A DNA stretch of 64,000 nucleotides. Origin: Thermoplasmata archaeon. Its GTDB lineage: Archaea; Thermoplasmatota; Thermoplasmata; Lutacidiplasmatales; UBA184. A program made the position numbers and the translations under genes. The notes below the pieces were generated by a model. The model was not told the origin of the DNA. It did no database searches and saw only the letters and a list, made by a program, of their open reading frames with translations. Shown piece by piece: positions 33,769 to 42,462 of the stretch (position 1 is its first letter; each line of letters begins with the position of its first letter). Where the stretch lies: assembly GCA_028864975.1 (NCBI GenBank), contig JAGWLG010000001.1, positions 124,001 to 188,000 of the forward strand, given 5' to 3'.

Positions 33769-35753
33769 CCCCAGCCGCCGTCCCGCCCCCACGATCCTCC
33801 TCGACTTCTCCTGTCTCCCCCCGGGTGCGCGCGACGCTCGAGGCCGTGGCACGGGGCCTGGTGCCGTCCGGCGGGAGCTTCCGACCGGGCGCGCTCGAGC
33901 TCGGAGTGCCGGACCTCATCGTCGACATGGATTCCGAGATGGACCGCGTGAGCCGGCTCGTCGTCCGCTCGCTCCTGAACTTGCTCGAGATCGCCCCCGT
34001 CTTCCGAGGACCCGGCCGTCCACTATCCCGACTGCGACAGGAGGAGGCGGAGGAGTTCCTGAGGGTGGCGAACTCGCAGGGGACCAACCGCCCGATGGCC
34101 ACCTGGCTGCTCCGCTTGCTCGTCGAGGCCAACTACGTCTCCACCCCCCAGGTCCGAGAGCATCTCGGGGTCCGAGAGGAGCCCATGTACTCCGTCCCTC
34201 CGGTTCCTCCCCCGCGCCCGCCGTTGCCGACGACCACCTTCCCCCAGCTCGCCATCGGGAGCGAGCTCGACTCCGACGTCTGCGTCGTAGGGAGCGGTGC
34301 CGGGGGAGCTCCCGCGGCGGCCTTGCTCGCCGAGGCCGGTTGGAAGGTCGCGGTCCTGGAAGAGGGGCCCGCGGTCTCCCGCGCCGACTTCCAGGGCTCC
34401 GCCATCGGGAGGATAGGACGATACTACCGGAGCAACGGGATCTTCTTCACGCTCGGCAAACCGCTCGTCCAGATCTCCTACGCGAGCTCGGTCGGTGGCA
34501 CGACCGTGTTCAACTCGGGGACCTGCTTCCAGCCCCCCGACTCCACGCTGGACCGTTGGGCGAAGGACTCCGCGATCCCGGGCCTCACTCCCGGTGAGCT
34601 CGCGCCCTACTTCGCCCGGGTGAAGAAGTTCCTCCAGGTCGGGCCCTCGAGGGCCGACATCCTCGGCCACAATGGCGAGATGCTGCAGAAGGGAGCCCAG
34701 GCGATGGGTGGGCTCAAGCACGGGATCATTCCCCGACCCGCCCCCGGGTGCCGAGGAAGCGACGAGTGCGTCATCGGGTGCCCGACCGATGCGAAGCGAT
34801 CGATGGCCCTTTCCTACCTTCCTCGGGCCGTCGCCGCGGGAGCGAAGGTCTACTCTCGGGTGCGCGTGGAGCGGGTGCGCCCCGGACCGGGAGGTCCACA
34901 TCGCTGGAGGGTCGAGGGGCACGTGCTGGACCCCGCGACGCAGCGACCGGTCGGCCGGGTCGCGGTCCGCTGTCGGCACGCCGTGCTGGCGGGCGGGGCC
35001 CTGAGCAGTCCGTACCTCCTCCCCGAAGTGGGCCCACGACCCGCGAGGTCGCACCGCGGCCGCCACCTCCGCGTCCACCCCTCGCTCGACATCGGCGGGG
35101 ACTTCCCTGGGCGGGTCGAGGGATGGCGCGGGGTACTGCAGTCCTATTACGTCGACGACTACGAGCACGGGGTGCTTCTCGAGGCCACCTTCCATCCTCG
35201 CGGGCTCCTCTCCACCTCCGGACTGACCCCCTTCACCGGTGCGCGGTACAAGGAGTTCCTGGAGCGTCTTCCCCATCTCGCCTTGATCGGGGCGCTGATC
35301 ATGGACGAGAGCGAGGGTCACCTCGGTCCCTTCCTCGCAGGCCGTCCCTGGATCCGCTACGACATGGTCCCGGCGGACCTCGCCAAGGTAGGAAGGGCGA
35401 TCGCCCTTTCCGGGCGCCTCCTCTTTGCAGCAGGCGCCGAACGCGTCTTCGTGCCGGTGCATGGGGGACAGGAGGTACGCCGGCCCGAGGACCTCGACCG
35501 GTTCGAGACCTCCCCGCCAGGGCCCGAGGCGCTCCACCTTCTTGCCTTCCATCCGCTCGGCACCGCCCGCATGGGAGGAGCGCCCGAGCTGGGAGCCGTC
35601 GATCCCACGGGGACGGTCTGGGGAGCCCCCGGGCTGCACATCTCGGATGCGAGCATCCTACCGGGATCGCCCAGCGTGAACCCTCAGATCTCGATCATGA
35701 CGCTGGCCGAGCGGAACGCGGAGTCCTGGATCAAGCAAGGTGTGGGAGCATGA
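33765..35753 (+). CDS. GMC-family oxidoreductase (alcohol oxidase/dehydrogenase)
   Basis: FAD enzyme of the glucose-methanol-choline family, 662 residues. The dinucleotide-binding motif CVVGSGAGGAPAAALLAEAG is at about residues 172-191, the FAD segment SSVGGTTVFNSGTC is typical of long-chain alcohol oxidases, and the C-terminal block HPLGTARMGG with VNPQISIMTLAERNA holds the active-site His. The first about 160 residues form an extra domain, as in long-chain fatty alcohol oxidases. The GTG start overlaps the SRPBCC stop; its end overlaps the membrane protein start (ATGA). Confidence 0.88.
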   Translation: MTPAAVPPPRSSSTSPVSPRVRATLEAVARGLVPSGGSFRPGALELGVPDLIVDMDSEMDRVSRLVVRSLLNLLEIAPVFRGPGRPLSRLRQEEAEEFLRVANSQGTNRPMATWLLRLLVEANYVSTPQVREHLGVREEPMYSVPPVPPPRPPLPTTTFPQLAIGSELDSDVCVVGSGAGGAPAAALLAEAGWKVAVLEEGPAVSRADFQGSAIGRIGRYYRSNGIFFTLGKPLVQISYASSVGGTTVFNSGTCFQPPDSTLDRWAKDSAIPGLTPGELAPYFARVKKFLQVGPSRADILGHNGEMLQKGAQAMGGLKHGIIPRPAPGCRGSDECVIGCPTDAKRSMALSYLPRAVAAGAKVYSRVRVERVRPGPGGPHRWRVEGHVLDPATQRPVGRVAVRCRHAVLAGGALSSPYLLPEVGPRPARSHRGRHLRVHPSLDIGGDFPGRVEGWRGVLQSYYVDDYEHGVLLEATFHPRGLLSTSGLTPFTGARYKEFLERLPHLALIGALIMDESEGHLGPFLAGRPWIRYDMVPADLAKVGRAIALSGRLLFAAGAERVFVPVHGGQEVRRPEDLDRFETSPPGPEALHLLAFHPLGTARMGGAPELGAVDPTGTVWGAPGLHISDASILPGSPSVNPQISIMTLAERNAESWIKQGVGA

Positions 35754-36304
35754 GCGCGAAGGAAGAGGAGACCGAGCAGCCCCAGGGCGAGCCGAAAGCC
35801 GTAGCCGCAGCGCGCTCCTCCTCCCATGCCACCGGGCCTCGCTGTCCCCAGGCCTCCTTAGCGCTGCTGCTCCTCGCGGTCGTTCTCTACGTCTTCGGGG
35901 TCTTCTACGTGCTCGACCCCTCGGCGTCGGTCGCCTCCATCCAGGGGGTCGCCACGGGAATCGGGCTCAAGCTCCCCGCTCCGCCTTCCGAGCCGAGCGG
36001 CTACTTCTACGGATGGATCGGGTTCACCTTCGCCTACATGATGGCGGCCGCGACGAGCTCCTTCTTTGCCGCCAGGAGCTCGACCGAGTCGCGCACGGCC
36101 TACCTCAACGTCCTGCTCGTTCTCAAGGGGACGTCGAGCTTTACGGGGATCGTCCTCTTCGTGAGCCAGCCCCACTACGCGTTCTACCTTGCCACCTTTC
36201 TGACGGACGGTCTCATCTTCCTGGGGGTCTGGGCCATCCGCGCTCACCTCCTCCACCGGCATCCCACGTCGTCGGCCGAGGCCGTCTCTCGCCGCAGCGA
36301 GTGA
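35750..36304 (+). CDS. Four-helix membrane protein of unknown function
   Basis: 184 residues with four membrane segments at about 34-58, 84-108, 118-138 and 142-164. The hydrophilic N-terminal 30 residues are likely cytosolic. No family is recognised. Its start overlaps the GMC oxidoreductase stop, so it is made with that enzyme and could anchor it or pass electrons to the membrane; no haem or metal motif is seen to support electron transfer. Confidence 0.7.
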   Translation: MSAKEEETEQPQGEPKAVAAARSSSHATGPRCPQASLALLLLAVVLYVFGVFYVLDPSASVASIQGVATGIGLKLPAPPSEPSGYFYGWIGFTFAYMMAAATSSFFAARSSTESRTAYLNVLLVLKGTSSFTGIVLFVSQPHYAFYLATFLTDGLIFLGVWAIRAHLLHRHPTSSAEAVSRRSE

Positions 36305-36316
36305 GCGCAGAGAACG

Positions 36317-36712
36317 ATGAGCTCCCGCAGATCACTGCCCGAGGTCGAACGGATCGGCAAGGCGGAGCTCGTCGAGGCCTCCCGGGCGGCCGGAGCGGGG
36401 CGGTGGGTCGCGCTCGAGCGGCCAGGCGCGTGGGTCGGACTAGGCACCGTCGAACCGGGGGCCCCACGACGGTGGCACCGCCACCCGGGACAGGAGATGC
36501 TTCTCTACATCGTGGAGGGCACCTTGCGGCTGGAATTCGGCCCCCTGGGTCATGGGACCCTCCAAGGGAGGCCTGGGGACTTCGTCCGCATCGCACCGGG
36601 GGCGCTTCATCGAGAAACGGCCCTGGGGAAAGGGGTGGCCAAGTTCGTGCTCCTCCGACTGGGGAAGGGCCCACCCGCCATCGAGTACGTCGTTCCTCCA
36701 CCCCGTGGCTAG
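36317..36712 (+). CDS. Cupin-domain protein
   Basis: 131 residues, a single cupin barrel. Motif 1 reads WHRHPGQEMLLYIVEGTLRL (His and Glu metal ligands) and motif 2 reads RPGDFVRIAPGALHRE with the late His. It starts 12 bases after the membrane protein stop on the same strand and is the last gene of the oxidation operon. Small cupins like this may be isomerases, dioxygenases or ligand sensors; which applies is unknown. Confidence 0.82.
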   Translation: MSSRRSLPEVERIGKAELVEASRAAGAGRWVALERPGAWVGLGTVEPGAPRRWHRHPGQEMLLYIVEGTLRLEFGPLGHGTLQGRPGDFVRIAPGALHRETALGKGVAKFVLLRLGKGPPAIEYVVPPPRG

Positions 36713-36739
36713 AGGACGACAGTCCGTGTCGGGAGCTAC

Positions 36740-37069
36740 TCAGCTCCACTTCTCGATCTTGTGCACGGTGGCTTCGCCAAGTCCCCGGTTCGGGATGCCG
36801 CTGTGCCGCCACGAGATCGCCCCATCCTGGAAAGCGATCACCGTGGGGATCACCTCGATGTCGAAGGTGAGCGGGACCGGTTCGTAGAAGTCGTCCATGA
36901 CGTACTCGGCCAACCGGACCCCGTTCGGTGGTGCGACCCGGGTGTACGCTTGGCGGAAGCTCGCGCAGAAGGGGCACCAGGGACCTTGGAAGAGCACGAC
37001 CCAACGACCAGGAAGGCGGAGCCGGGGTCCCTCGAACTCCTGGTCCGTGACCCGAGTGACCTCGACCAT
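36740..37069 (-). CDS. Thioredoxin-like protein (WCPFC)
   Basis: 109 residues with a thioredoxin fold. The active-site motif is WCPFC (residues about 31-35), and the cis-Pro segment is VIPTVIAF. WCPFC is unlike the WCGPC of the thioredoxin at 2.1 kb and may tune redox potential. ATG 37069 is chosen over GTG 37105 because an AAATACC box at 37113-37122 (minus strand) gives a start near 37091. It is convergent with the cupin gene and divergent from the regulator. Confidence 0.8.
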   Translation of the reverse strand: MVEVTRVTDQEFEGPRLRLPGRWVVLFQGPWCPFCASFRQAYTRVAPPNGVRLAEYVMDDFYEPVPLTFDIEVIPTVIAFQDGAISWRHSGIPNRGLGEATVHKIEKWS

Positions 37070-37223
37070 GGCCGCGACGCCCGAAAGGGGCTCGTGTCGA
37101 CACACCCCTTGCGGGTATTTGAGGGCCGTTCGGTCTCTCGAAGGGGCACCATTCGCCGACGTTCCCCCGCCGCGCTCACCGTGCTTTTATGGCCGGAGGC
37201 ATTGGGTACATAGGTTACCTGTC

Positions 37224-37664
37224 ATGCAGGAGACCCCCCAGGAGCTCGCCGCGCGCGCGATCCTTCCCGCCCTCCGAGGGCTCGTCGCACGAGAGCTCGT
37301 GCGCGAGCACAAGTTCACTCACCAGAAGGCGGCCGACCTGCTGGGGCTGAGCCGGCCCGCGGTCACGCTCTACGCCCGGGGGCTTCGCGGGCGCGCCATC
37401 GAGCTGCGGCGGAGGCCGGACGTCCTGATCATGGTCCGCGACATGGCGGATGGCCTCGCGAGCGGCGAGATCGACGTGCGAGGCCTCATGACCAAGCTGG
37501 ACTCGGCCGCGACGTACGTCCTCCGCAAGGGCTACGCCTGCGACCTCCACGCCCAGGTCGACCCGGAGCTCAAGGGGTCGGGATGCAACCTCTGCATGAC
37601 CGCTCCTTTCCCCTGCAGCTACTTCCACGGGTGGAAGGTCGAACCCGGGAGCCCGACGCGATGA
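37224..37664 (+). CDS. HTH transcriptional regulator with four-Cys C-terminal motif
   Basis: 146 residues. The N-terminal helix-turn-helix is THQKAADLLGLSRPAVTLYARG (about residues 32-53). The C-terminal part has Cys106, Cys121, Cys124 and Cys131 (C-x14-C-x2-C-x6-C), suited to an iron-sulfur cluster or zinc. It resembles archaeal COG2522-type regulators. It overlaps a TusA-like gene (ATGA), suggesting control linked to sulfur or redox state. A CTTTTAT box at 37184-37190 lies upstream. Confidence 0.75.
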   Translation: MQETPQELAARAILPALRGLVARELVREHKFTHQKAADLLGLSRPAVTLYARGLRGRAIELRRRPDVLIMVRDMADGLASGEIDVRGLMTKLDSAATYVLRKGYACDLHAQVDPELKGSGCNLCMTAPFPCSYFHGWKVEPGSPTR

Positions 37665-37900
37665 ACGAGACCCCGACGGTCCGTTTGGACTGCCGAGAGG
37701 ACGTCTGTCCCGTTCCGGTCCTCCGCACCAAGGAAGCGATCGCCAAGCTCACACCAGGAGCGACCCTGGAGGTCCTGACCAAGGATCCCATGGCCACGGT
37801 GGACATCCCAGCGGTGGTCCACAAGGCCGGGGCGGTCCTCCTCTCGATGAAGGCGGACGAGGAGAACGAGACCGCAACCTTCCTCATCCGGAGGCCGTGA
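37661..37900 (+). CDS. TusA/SirA-family sulfur carrier
   Basis: 79 residues, the usual size. The signature Cys-Pro motif DCREDVCPVPVLRTKEAI is near the N-terminus (Cys16 followed by Pro), with the beta-alpha-beta-alpha-beta-beta fold after it. TusA proteins carry persulfide sulfur for tRNA thiolation, cofactor synthesis or dissimilation. Coupled to the Cys-rich regulator upstream. Its end overlaps the end of the minus-strand membrane protein by 17 bases. Confidence 0.9.
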   Translation: MNETPTVRLDCREDVCPVPVLRTKEAIAKLTPGATLEVLTKDPMATVDIPAVVHKAGAVLLSMKADEENETATFLIRRP

Positions 37901-38996
37901 CCTTCAGCGGTGCGGGGGCGGTTGCGGGGGCTGGGGAGAGCGTCGGGCTGTACTTCCGCCAGAGGTGGAGGAAGAAGAGGACCGCTGCCGCGTCTCCGGC
38001 GAGGACGGCCAGGATCCCGACCCCCGAGTGAAGCTGGGAAATGAGACCCATCGGCATGAGGACGGCCACCAGTCCCGCCCCGAGGGCCACGAGTTGCCGC
38101 TGGTTGCAGGTCCGCCCCACGTTCTTCAGCACCCAGCAGAGCAGCACTCCCGCGAAGGCCACGACCGCGAGGATCGGGAACAGCGGCGCGAGCCTCCAGG
38201 ACTCGGACACCCCCTCGATGAGGTAGATCCCCGGCAGCAGCGAAAGGCCCACTCCGGCGAACTTCCAGGGAGCCGCACGGGGCAGGAGGCTGGACGCCTG
38301 CAGAAGGTCCTTCGGGGCGCGGTAAGCGGCCCAGGCGAGGCCCAAGATAGCGGTCAGGCTCCCGACCCAGAGCACCGGTCCCGCCCAGAAGTGATAGAGC
38401 GTGCTCGAGAAGGCCAGGAGGACCAGGACGTCGACGACCAGGATTCCCAAAACCGTGCGGACCCCCTTCGCCGAGAGCAGACTCTTCCCCTGGGTCTCCG
38501 GGAGGGCGAGTTCCAACAGCATGATCGGGAGCGAGATGCTCCATAGGGCATGCACGATGAGGAGGCCCGCGGTCCAGACCCAGTTGACCCCCAACCAGTG
38601 CCCGTAGATTCCCAGACTTCCGACCGGTTGAGCATAGGAGTAAAAGAGCGTGGACAGCGCGATCCCCTCCTCGAGGATCCCGTACGCGGCCCCCAGCAGG
38701 AGGACCGAGCCCCATCCCTTCTTCCACCGGACCTTGGCTTCGCGGATGAGGAGGACACCCGGTCCGTAGAGCCCCAGGTTCGCGGCCAGGAAGATGAGGA
38801 AGACGACGGGAGAGAGCATGAGCAGGCTGAGCTGGCTTGATCCCGAAAGATACTCCACGATGCCCGGAGTCAGAAGGAGCAGGCAGAGGATCGGACGGCG
38901 CTGGAGGTAACGCCGGAGCCGAGCGAGGCTCGACACCGAGCCGGAGGGAGCTGTCGTGGTCGGAGCGGCCGGCACGGTCGAGGAGATGGTTGCCAT
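37884..38996 (-). CDS. Polytopic membrane protein, CPBP-like
   Basis: About 370 residues with roughly ten hydrophobic helices, from LCLLLLTPGIVEYLSGS onward. The segment AAYGILEEGIALSTLFYSY has an adjacent Glu pair in a membrane helix, as in CPBP intramembrane proteases, and a later His (LIVHALWSISLPIMLLEL) could be the second motif. This is a tentative assignment. ATG 38996 is preferred to 39053 because the first 19 residues of the longer form are basic and non-membrane. Downstream of the APS reductase gene on the same strand. Confidence 0.6.
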   Translation of the reverse strand: MATISSTVPAAPTTTAPSGSVSSLARLRRYLQRRPILCLLLLTPGIVEYLSGSSQLSLLMLSPVVFLIFLAANLGLYGPGVLLIREAKVRWKKGWGSVLLLGAAYGILEEGIALSTLFYSYAQPVGSLGIYGHWLGVNWVWTAGLLIVHALWSISLPIMLLELALPETQGKSLLSAKGVRTVLGILVVDVLVLLAFSSTLYHFWAGPVLWVGSLTAILGLAWAAYRAPKDLLQASSLLPRAAPWKFAGVGLSLLPGIYLIEGVSESWRLAPLFPILAVVAFAGVLLCWVLKNVGRTCNQRQLVALGAGLVAVLMPMGLISQLHSGVGILAVLAGDAAAVLFFLHLWRKYSPTLSPAPATAPAPLKVTASG

Positions 38997-39104
38997 CCAA
39001 GGCCTCCGACCCTCGATTCTCTTCCTCGAGGTACTTGAAGCCCCCAGAACCAAAGTGCCGGCCCTCCCCGAGAGCTGCCGAGCGGGGCAGGAGGCTTCGT
39101 GGAC

Positions 39105-39890
39105 CTACTTCGGGTCCGCGGTCGCCGGGTCCGGGGGCGGGGGCTTCCCCATCAGATGGATGCCGCATTCGCGCTTCTGGAACCCGGACCACCGCCCCGC
39201 GCGTTCCTGCTCTCCCGGCTGCAGCTTTCGCGTGCACGGAGCGCAGCCGATGCTGCCGTAGCCCTGGTCCCAGAGGGGATGGTGAGGGAGATGGTGGTCC
39301 TCGATGTAGCCCTCCACGCTCGCCTTCGTCCAACCTACGAGCGGATTGATCTTGAACACTCCGCGCCCGGACGGGTCGAGCTCCTGCCACTCGACGACGG
39401 GGGTGCCTTTCCTTCCATCGTGCTGGTCCCGGCGGATCCCGGTGAGCCAGGCCTCGTAACCCAGCAGGGCCCTGCGTAGCGGCGCGACCTTCCGGTTCAG
39501 GCAGCAGGTGTCGGGGTCGCGGGCGAAGAGGTCCTTGCCGTACTCCGCGTCCTGCTCCTCGACCGACTGTGCGGCCCGCAGGTCGGCGACGTTCAGTCCC
39601 CACTCCTTGATGAGACGGTCTCGGAACGCCAGCGTCTCGGGGAAGTGGTAGCCGGTCTCCAGGAACAGGACCGGCACATCGCGGCGTATGCGTCGCAGAT
39701 GGTCGAGCACCACGAGCCCTTCTTTCCCGAAGCTGCTCCCGATCGCCAGGCGGTCGCCGAAGCGTCCCACCGCCCACTCCAGGATCTCGGGCAAGGGCTT
39801 ACCTTCGAGCTCGGTCGAGAGGCGACGGGCCTCCTCGGCCGGAGGGCGGGACGCCCCCTGGCTCCTCATCCCCTCGACGCTGGAGGTCAC
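39105..39890 (-). CDS. cysH: Adenylyl-sulfate (APS) reductase, assimilatory
   Basis: Reduces APS (or PAPS) to sulfite using thioredoxin. 261 residues. The PP-loop region SSFGKEGLV is at 52-60. The [4Fe-4S] cysteines are Cys129-Cys130 and Cys216-x2-Cys219, which mark the APS-using bacterial-type enzyme. The catalytic Cys242 lies in RECGIHLMGKP. GTG 39890 fits a leaderless message from the GTATATAC box. The thioredoxin genes in the window could supply electrons. Confidence 0.92.
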   Translation of the reverse strand: MTSSVEGMRSQGASRPPAEEARRLSTELEGKPLPEILEWAVGRFGDRLAIGSSFGKEGLVVLDHLRRIRRDVPVLFLETGYHFPETLAFRDRLIKEWGLNVADLRAAQSVEEQDAEYGKDLFARDPDTCCLNRKVAPLRRALLGYEAWLTGIRRDQHDGRKGTPVVEWQELDPSGRGVFKINPLVGWTKASVEGYIEDHHLPHHPLWDQGYGSIGCAPCTRKLQPGEQERAGRWSGFQKRECGIHLMGKPPPPDPATADPK

Positions 39891-39912
39891 GGTGCCCGAT
39901 AGCGGACCGTGG

Positions 39913-39920
39913 GTATATAC
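39913..39920 (-). promoter_or_regulatory. TATA box for APS reductase
   Basis: GTATATAC, palindromic, centred 26-27 bases before GTG 39890 on the minus strand. It lies between purT and cysH and indicates that cysH has its own promoter and a leaderless start. Confidence 0.6.
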
Positions 39921-39947
39921 CGAAGGCTCCGAACTCCCCGGCGGGGG

Positions 39948-41261
39948 TCACGCGGGAGGAGGGGAGCGCGACGGAAAGTAGAGACCGCCCTCGACCGTGT
40001 GGGCCGCTTCCTCCGCTTTCCGCCTCGCCTCGGCGACGGTGGGTGCCTGGGCGAGCGCGATCCCCATCCTCCGCTCAGGGTAAGCGGAAGGTTTACCGAA
40101 CAGGTGGACCCGGACCCCGGGGACCCGGTTGGCCTCCCACAGTCCTCCGAACCGCGGACCCCATCCCTCCTCAGGGGCCAGAATGACATGGGCAGCGCCG
40201 GGGCTCACGAGCTCGATGGAGGGGATGGGGAACCCCAGGATGGCCCGCGCATGGAGCGCGAACTCGCTCTGCCATTGTGTCGCGAGTGTGACCAGGCCGG
40301 TGTCGTGCGGACGCGGGGAGATCTCGGAGAAGAAGACGTCGTTCCCCCGGATGAACTGCTCGCAGCCGAAGATCCCGATCCCTCCAAGCTGGTCCGTCAC
40401 CGCTTTGGCGATGTCCTGCGCCCTGGAGATCACCCTGGGAGCGAGCTCGGCCGGTTGCCAGCTTTCGTGGTAGTGGGTGCCGGGGCGCACATGGGCGATC
40501 GGAGGGCAGAAGCTCGTGGTGACCCGGCCATCGTTGCCGTAATGTCGTAGGGTGAGCAGGGTGATCTCGAGATCGAACTTCAGGAACTCCTCGACCATGA
40601 CGCGGGGGTTCACGACCCGTCCCTCCTCCCGCCCTCGACGATAGGCCTCGCCGACCTCCTCGGACCTATGGACGACGGTACTGCCCAGCCCCGAGCTCGA
40701 CATCATCGCCTTGAACACGGCGGGCAGGCCCAGCTCTTTCACTGCGCGATGCGCCTCCTCCGCGGAGTCCACGAACGCGTAACGGCTCGTCGGCACGCTC
40801 GCCTTCTCCGCCGCCAGTCGTCGGATCCTCTCTCGGTCCATCGTCGCGAACGTCGCTTCCGCCCGTGGAACGACCGTCCATCCCTCCCGCTCGAGCTCGA
40901 GGAGCTCGGAGGTGTTGATCTGCTCGATCTCGGGAACGATGACATCGGGGGCTTCACGCTCGATGAGCGCTCTCAGAGCCTTCCCATCGGTCATCGAGAC
41001 GACATGGTGGCGGTGCGCGACCTGCATGGCGGGCGCGTTGGCGTAACGGTCCACCGCGACCACTTCGGCGCCCATCCGCATCGCCTCCAGGGCGACCTCG
41101 CGTCCGATCTCGCCACTCCCAAGGAGCAGGAGCCGGGTGGCCCCCGGGAAGAGCGGAGTGCCGAGCTCCTTTCGGGGCTGGATCCCGCGCCCACGAGCAG
41201 GGGTTGGCACGGCCCAACGGGTACGGTGGGAGTTGATGAGTGTTCGCACCGAGTGGCCCAA
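39948..41261 (-). CDS. purT: Formate-dependent phosphoribosylglycinamide formyltransferase PurT
   Basis: ATP-grasp enzyme that adds formate to GAR in purine synthesis. 437 residues. N-terminal LLLLGSGEIGREVALEA (Rossmann-like), central ATP-grasp (GLPAVFKAMMSSSGLGSTVV), and the C-terminal ISPRPHDTGLVTLATQWQSEFALHARA are characteristic. About 35 extra residues precede the domain. It follows the glycosyltransferase gene by 21 bases on the same strand. With the Fhs gene at 57 kb it shows two ways to use formate. Confidence 0.94.
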   Translation of the reverse strand: MGHSVRTLINSHRTRWAVPTPARGRGIQPRKELGTPLFPGATRLLLLGSGEIGREVALEAMRMGAEVVAVDRYANAPAMQVAHRHHVVSMTDGKALRALIEREAPDVIVPEIEQINTSELLELEREGWTVVPRAEATFATMDRERIRRLAAEKASVPTSRYAFVDSAEEAHRAVKELGLPAVFKAMMSSSGLGSTVVHRSEEVGEAYRRGREEGRVVNPRVMVEEFLKFDLEITLLTLRHYGNDGRVTTSFCPPIAHVRPGTHYHESWQPAELAPRVISRAQDIAKAVTDQLGGIGIFGCEQFIRGNDVFFSEISPRPHDTGLVTLATQWQSEFALHARAILGFPIPSIELVSPGAAHVILAPEEGWGPRFGGLWEANRVPGVRVHLFGKPSAYPERRMGIALAQAPTVAEARRKAEEAAHTVEGGLYFPSRSPPPA

Positions 41262-41282
41262 GTCCAGCAGACCGACCCGGCG

Positions 41283-42404
41283 CTACGCGCGACCCATCGC
41301 TTCCTTGTACGCGTCCAGGTAGCGGTCCACCACGACCTCCCAGTCCCAGCGCTTGGCGGTACGGCGGGCGGAATCGCTCATCTGTCCCCGAAGTCCCGGG
41401 CGGTCCAGGATCTCCCGGACCGAAGAGGTGAACTCCTCGACCGAACGCGCGACGCGGCCCCCTCCGTCCTCGGCGAGGTACCTCGCGGCACCTGCCTCGA
41501 AGGCGACGAAGGGCAATCCCGACGCGGTCGCCTCCAGAAGGGAGATCCCGAACCCTTCGTACTGCGAACCTTGCACGTAAAGGTCCACCTCCCGAAGGGC
41601 TGCCCGCACCTCGTTGTGCTCCAAGTACCCCAGGAATCGGACCTCAAGGCCGCGCTGCTTGGCGAGCGCCTCGACGTGGGTACGGTCGTACCGAGTCCCG
41701 GGGAGGTCCTTGCCCACGACGCCCAGCGCAACGTGGTCCCGCAGCGGAGCGAGCGCCTCCACGAGCCGGTCGACGCGCTTGTTCTCCCAGAGGCCACCAA
41801 CGTAGAGGGCGATCCGGGGGCGCGTGAAGCCGAACTTCTCCCGAAGTCCGAGCGGAGGGACGGGGGCGGTCAGGTCCTTGAGGTCGATGCCCTCTCCCAC
41901 CAGACGGACCCGAGACCCGGGATAGCCGAAGCCGATGACCTGCTCCCGTTCGTGCTCGGTCAGCGCAAGATAAAGGTCGAAGGCCCGCAGCGCTTGAGGA
42001 AGGTATCGGCCGAAGTACCACCGGTTCCGAGGCGACGGATCCATCTCCCATTGGTAGAAACCGTGGGGCGTGATCACCTGAGGGCCGTCAAAAACCTGGG
42101 CGACGGGGAAGTAGAAGTCCGCGCACCAGATCCGATTGCCGCTCATGTGCAAGAGGTCAAAGTCCATCGCACGCAGGGTGCGCCAGTACGCTCGGGGGAC
42201 CCGGAACTGGCCCCACTGTCGCATCGGAAGTCGGCGCACCGCGATTCCGTCGACCTCCTCTTCCGCCGGGGCCTGGGGCTCGTTCTGCGTGAGCACGGAG
42301 ACGCGGTGACCGCGTCCCTGGAGCGCCCGGGCCAGGGCCAAGGTCCAACGCTCGGTCCCACCATCCGCCGGCCAGAAGCGGTGGTTGACGAGCAGGACCT
42401 TCAC
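41283..42404 (-). CDS. GT4-family glycosyltransferase
   Basis: Retaining GT-B glycosyltransferase, about 373 residues. Starts with VLLVNHRFWPADGGTERW (acceptor loop), the NDP-sugar domain begins near RIALYVGGLWENKRVDRL, and the C-terminal EGFGISLLEATASGLPFVAF holds the E-x7-E motif. The acceptor is unknown; a glycolipid or surface glycan is possible. GTG 42404 is favoured because the domain begins there; the longer ATG form at 42440 adds 12 residues. Likely cotranscribed with purT. Confidence 0.9.
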   Translation of the reverse strand: MKVLLVNHRFWPADGGTERWTLALARALQGRGHRVSVLTQNEPQAPAEEEVDGIAVRRLPMRQWGQFRVPRAYWRTLRAMDFDLLHMSGNRIWCADFYFPVAQVFDGPQVITPHGFYQWEMDPSPRNRWYFGRYLPQALRAFDLYLALTEHEREQVIGFGYPGSRVRLVGEGIDLKDLTAPVPPLGLREKFGFTRPRIALYVGGLWENKRVDRLVEALAPLRDHVALGVVGKDLPGTRYDRTHVEALAKQRGLEVRFLGYLEHNEVRAALREVDLYVQGSQYEGFGISLLEATASGLPFVAFEAGAARYLAEDGGGRVARSVEEFTSSVREILDRPGLRGQMSDSARRTAKRWDWEVVVDRYLDAYKEAMGRA

Positions 42405-42462
42405 GCGGGGGTGAGGGAGGACGGTAGTACAAAACGCCACGTTCGCAGCGGCCCTAGCGCGG

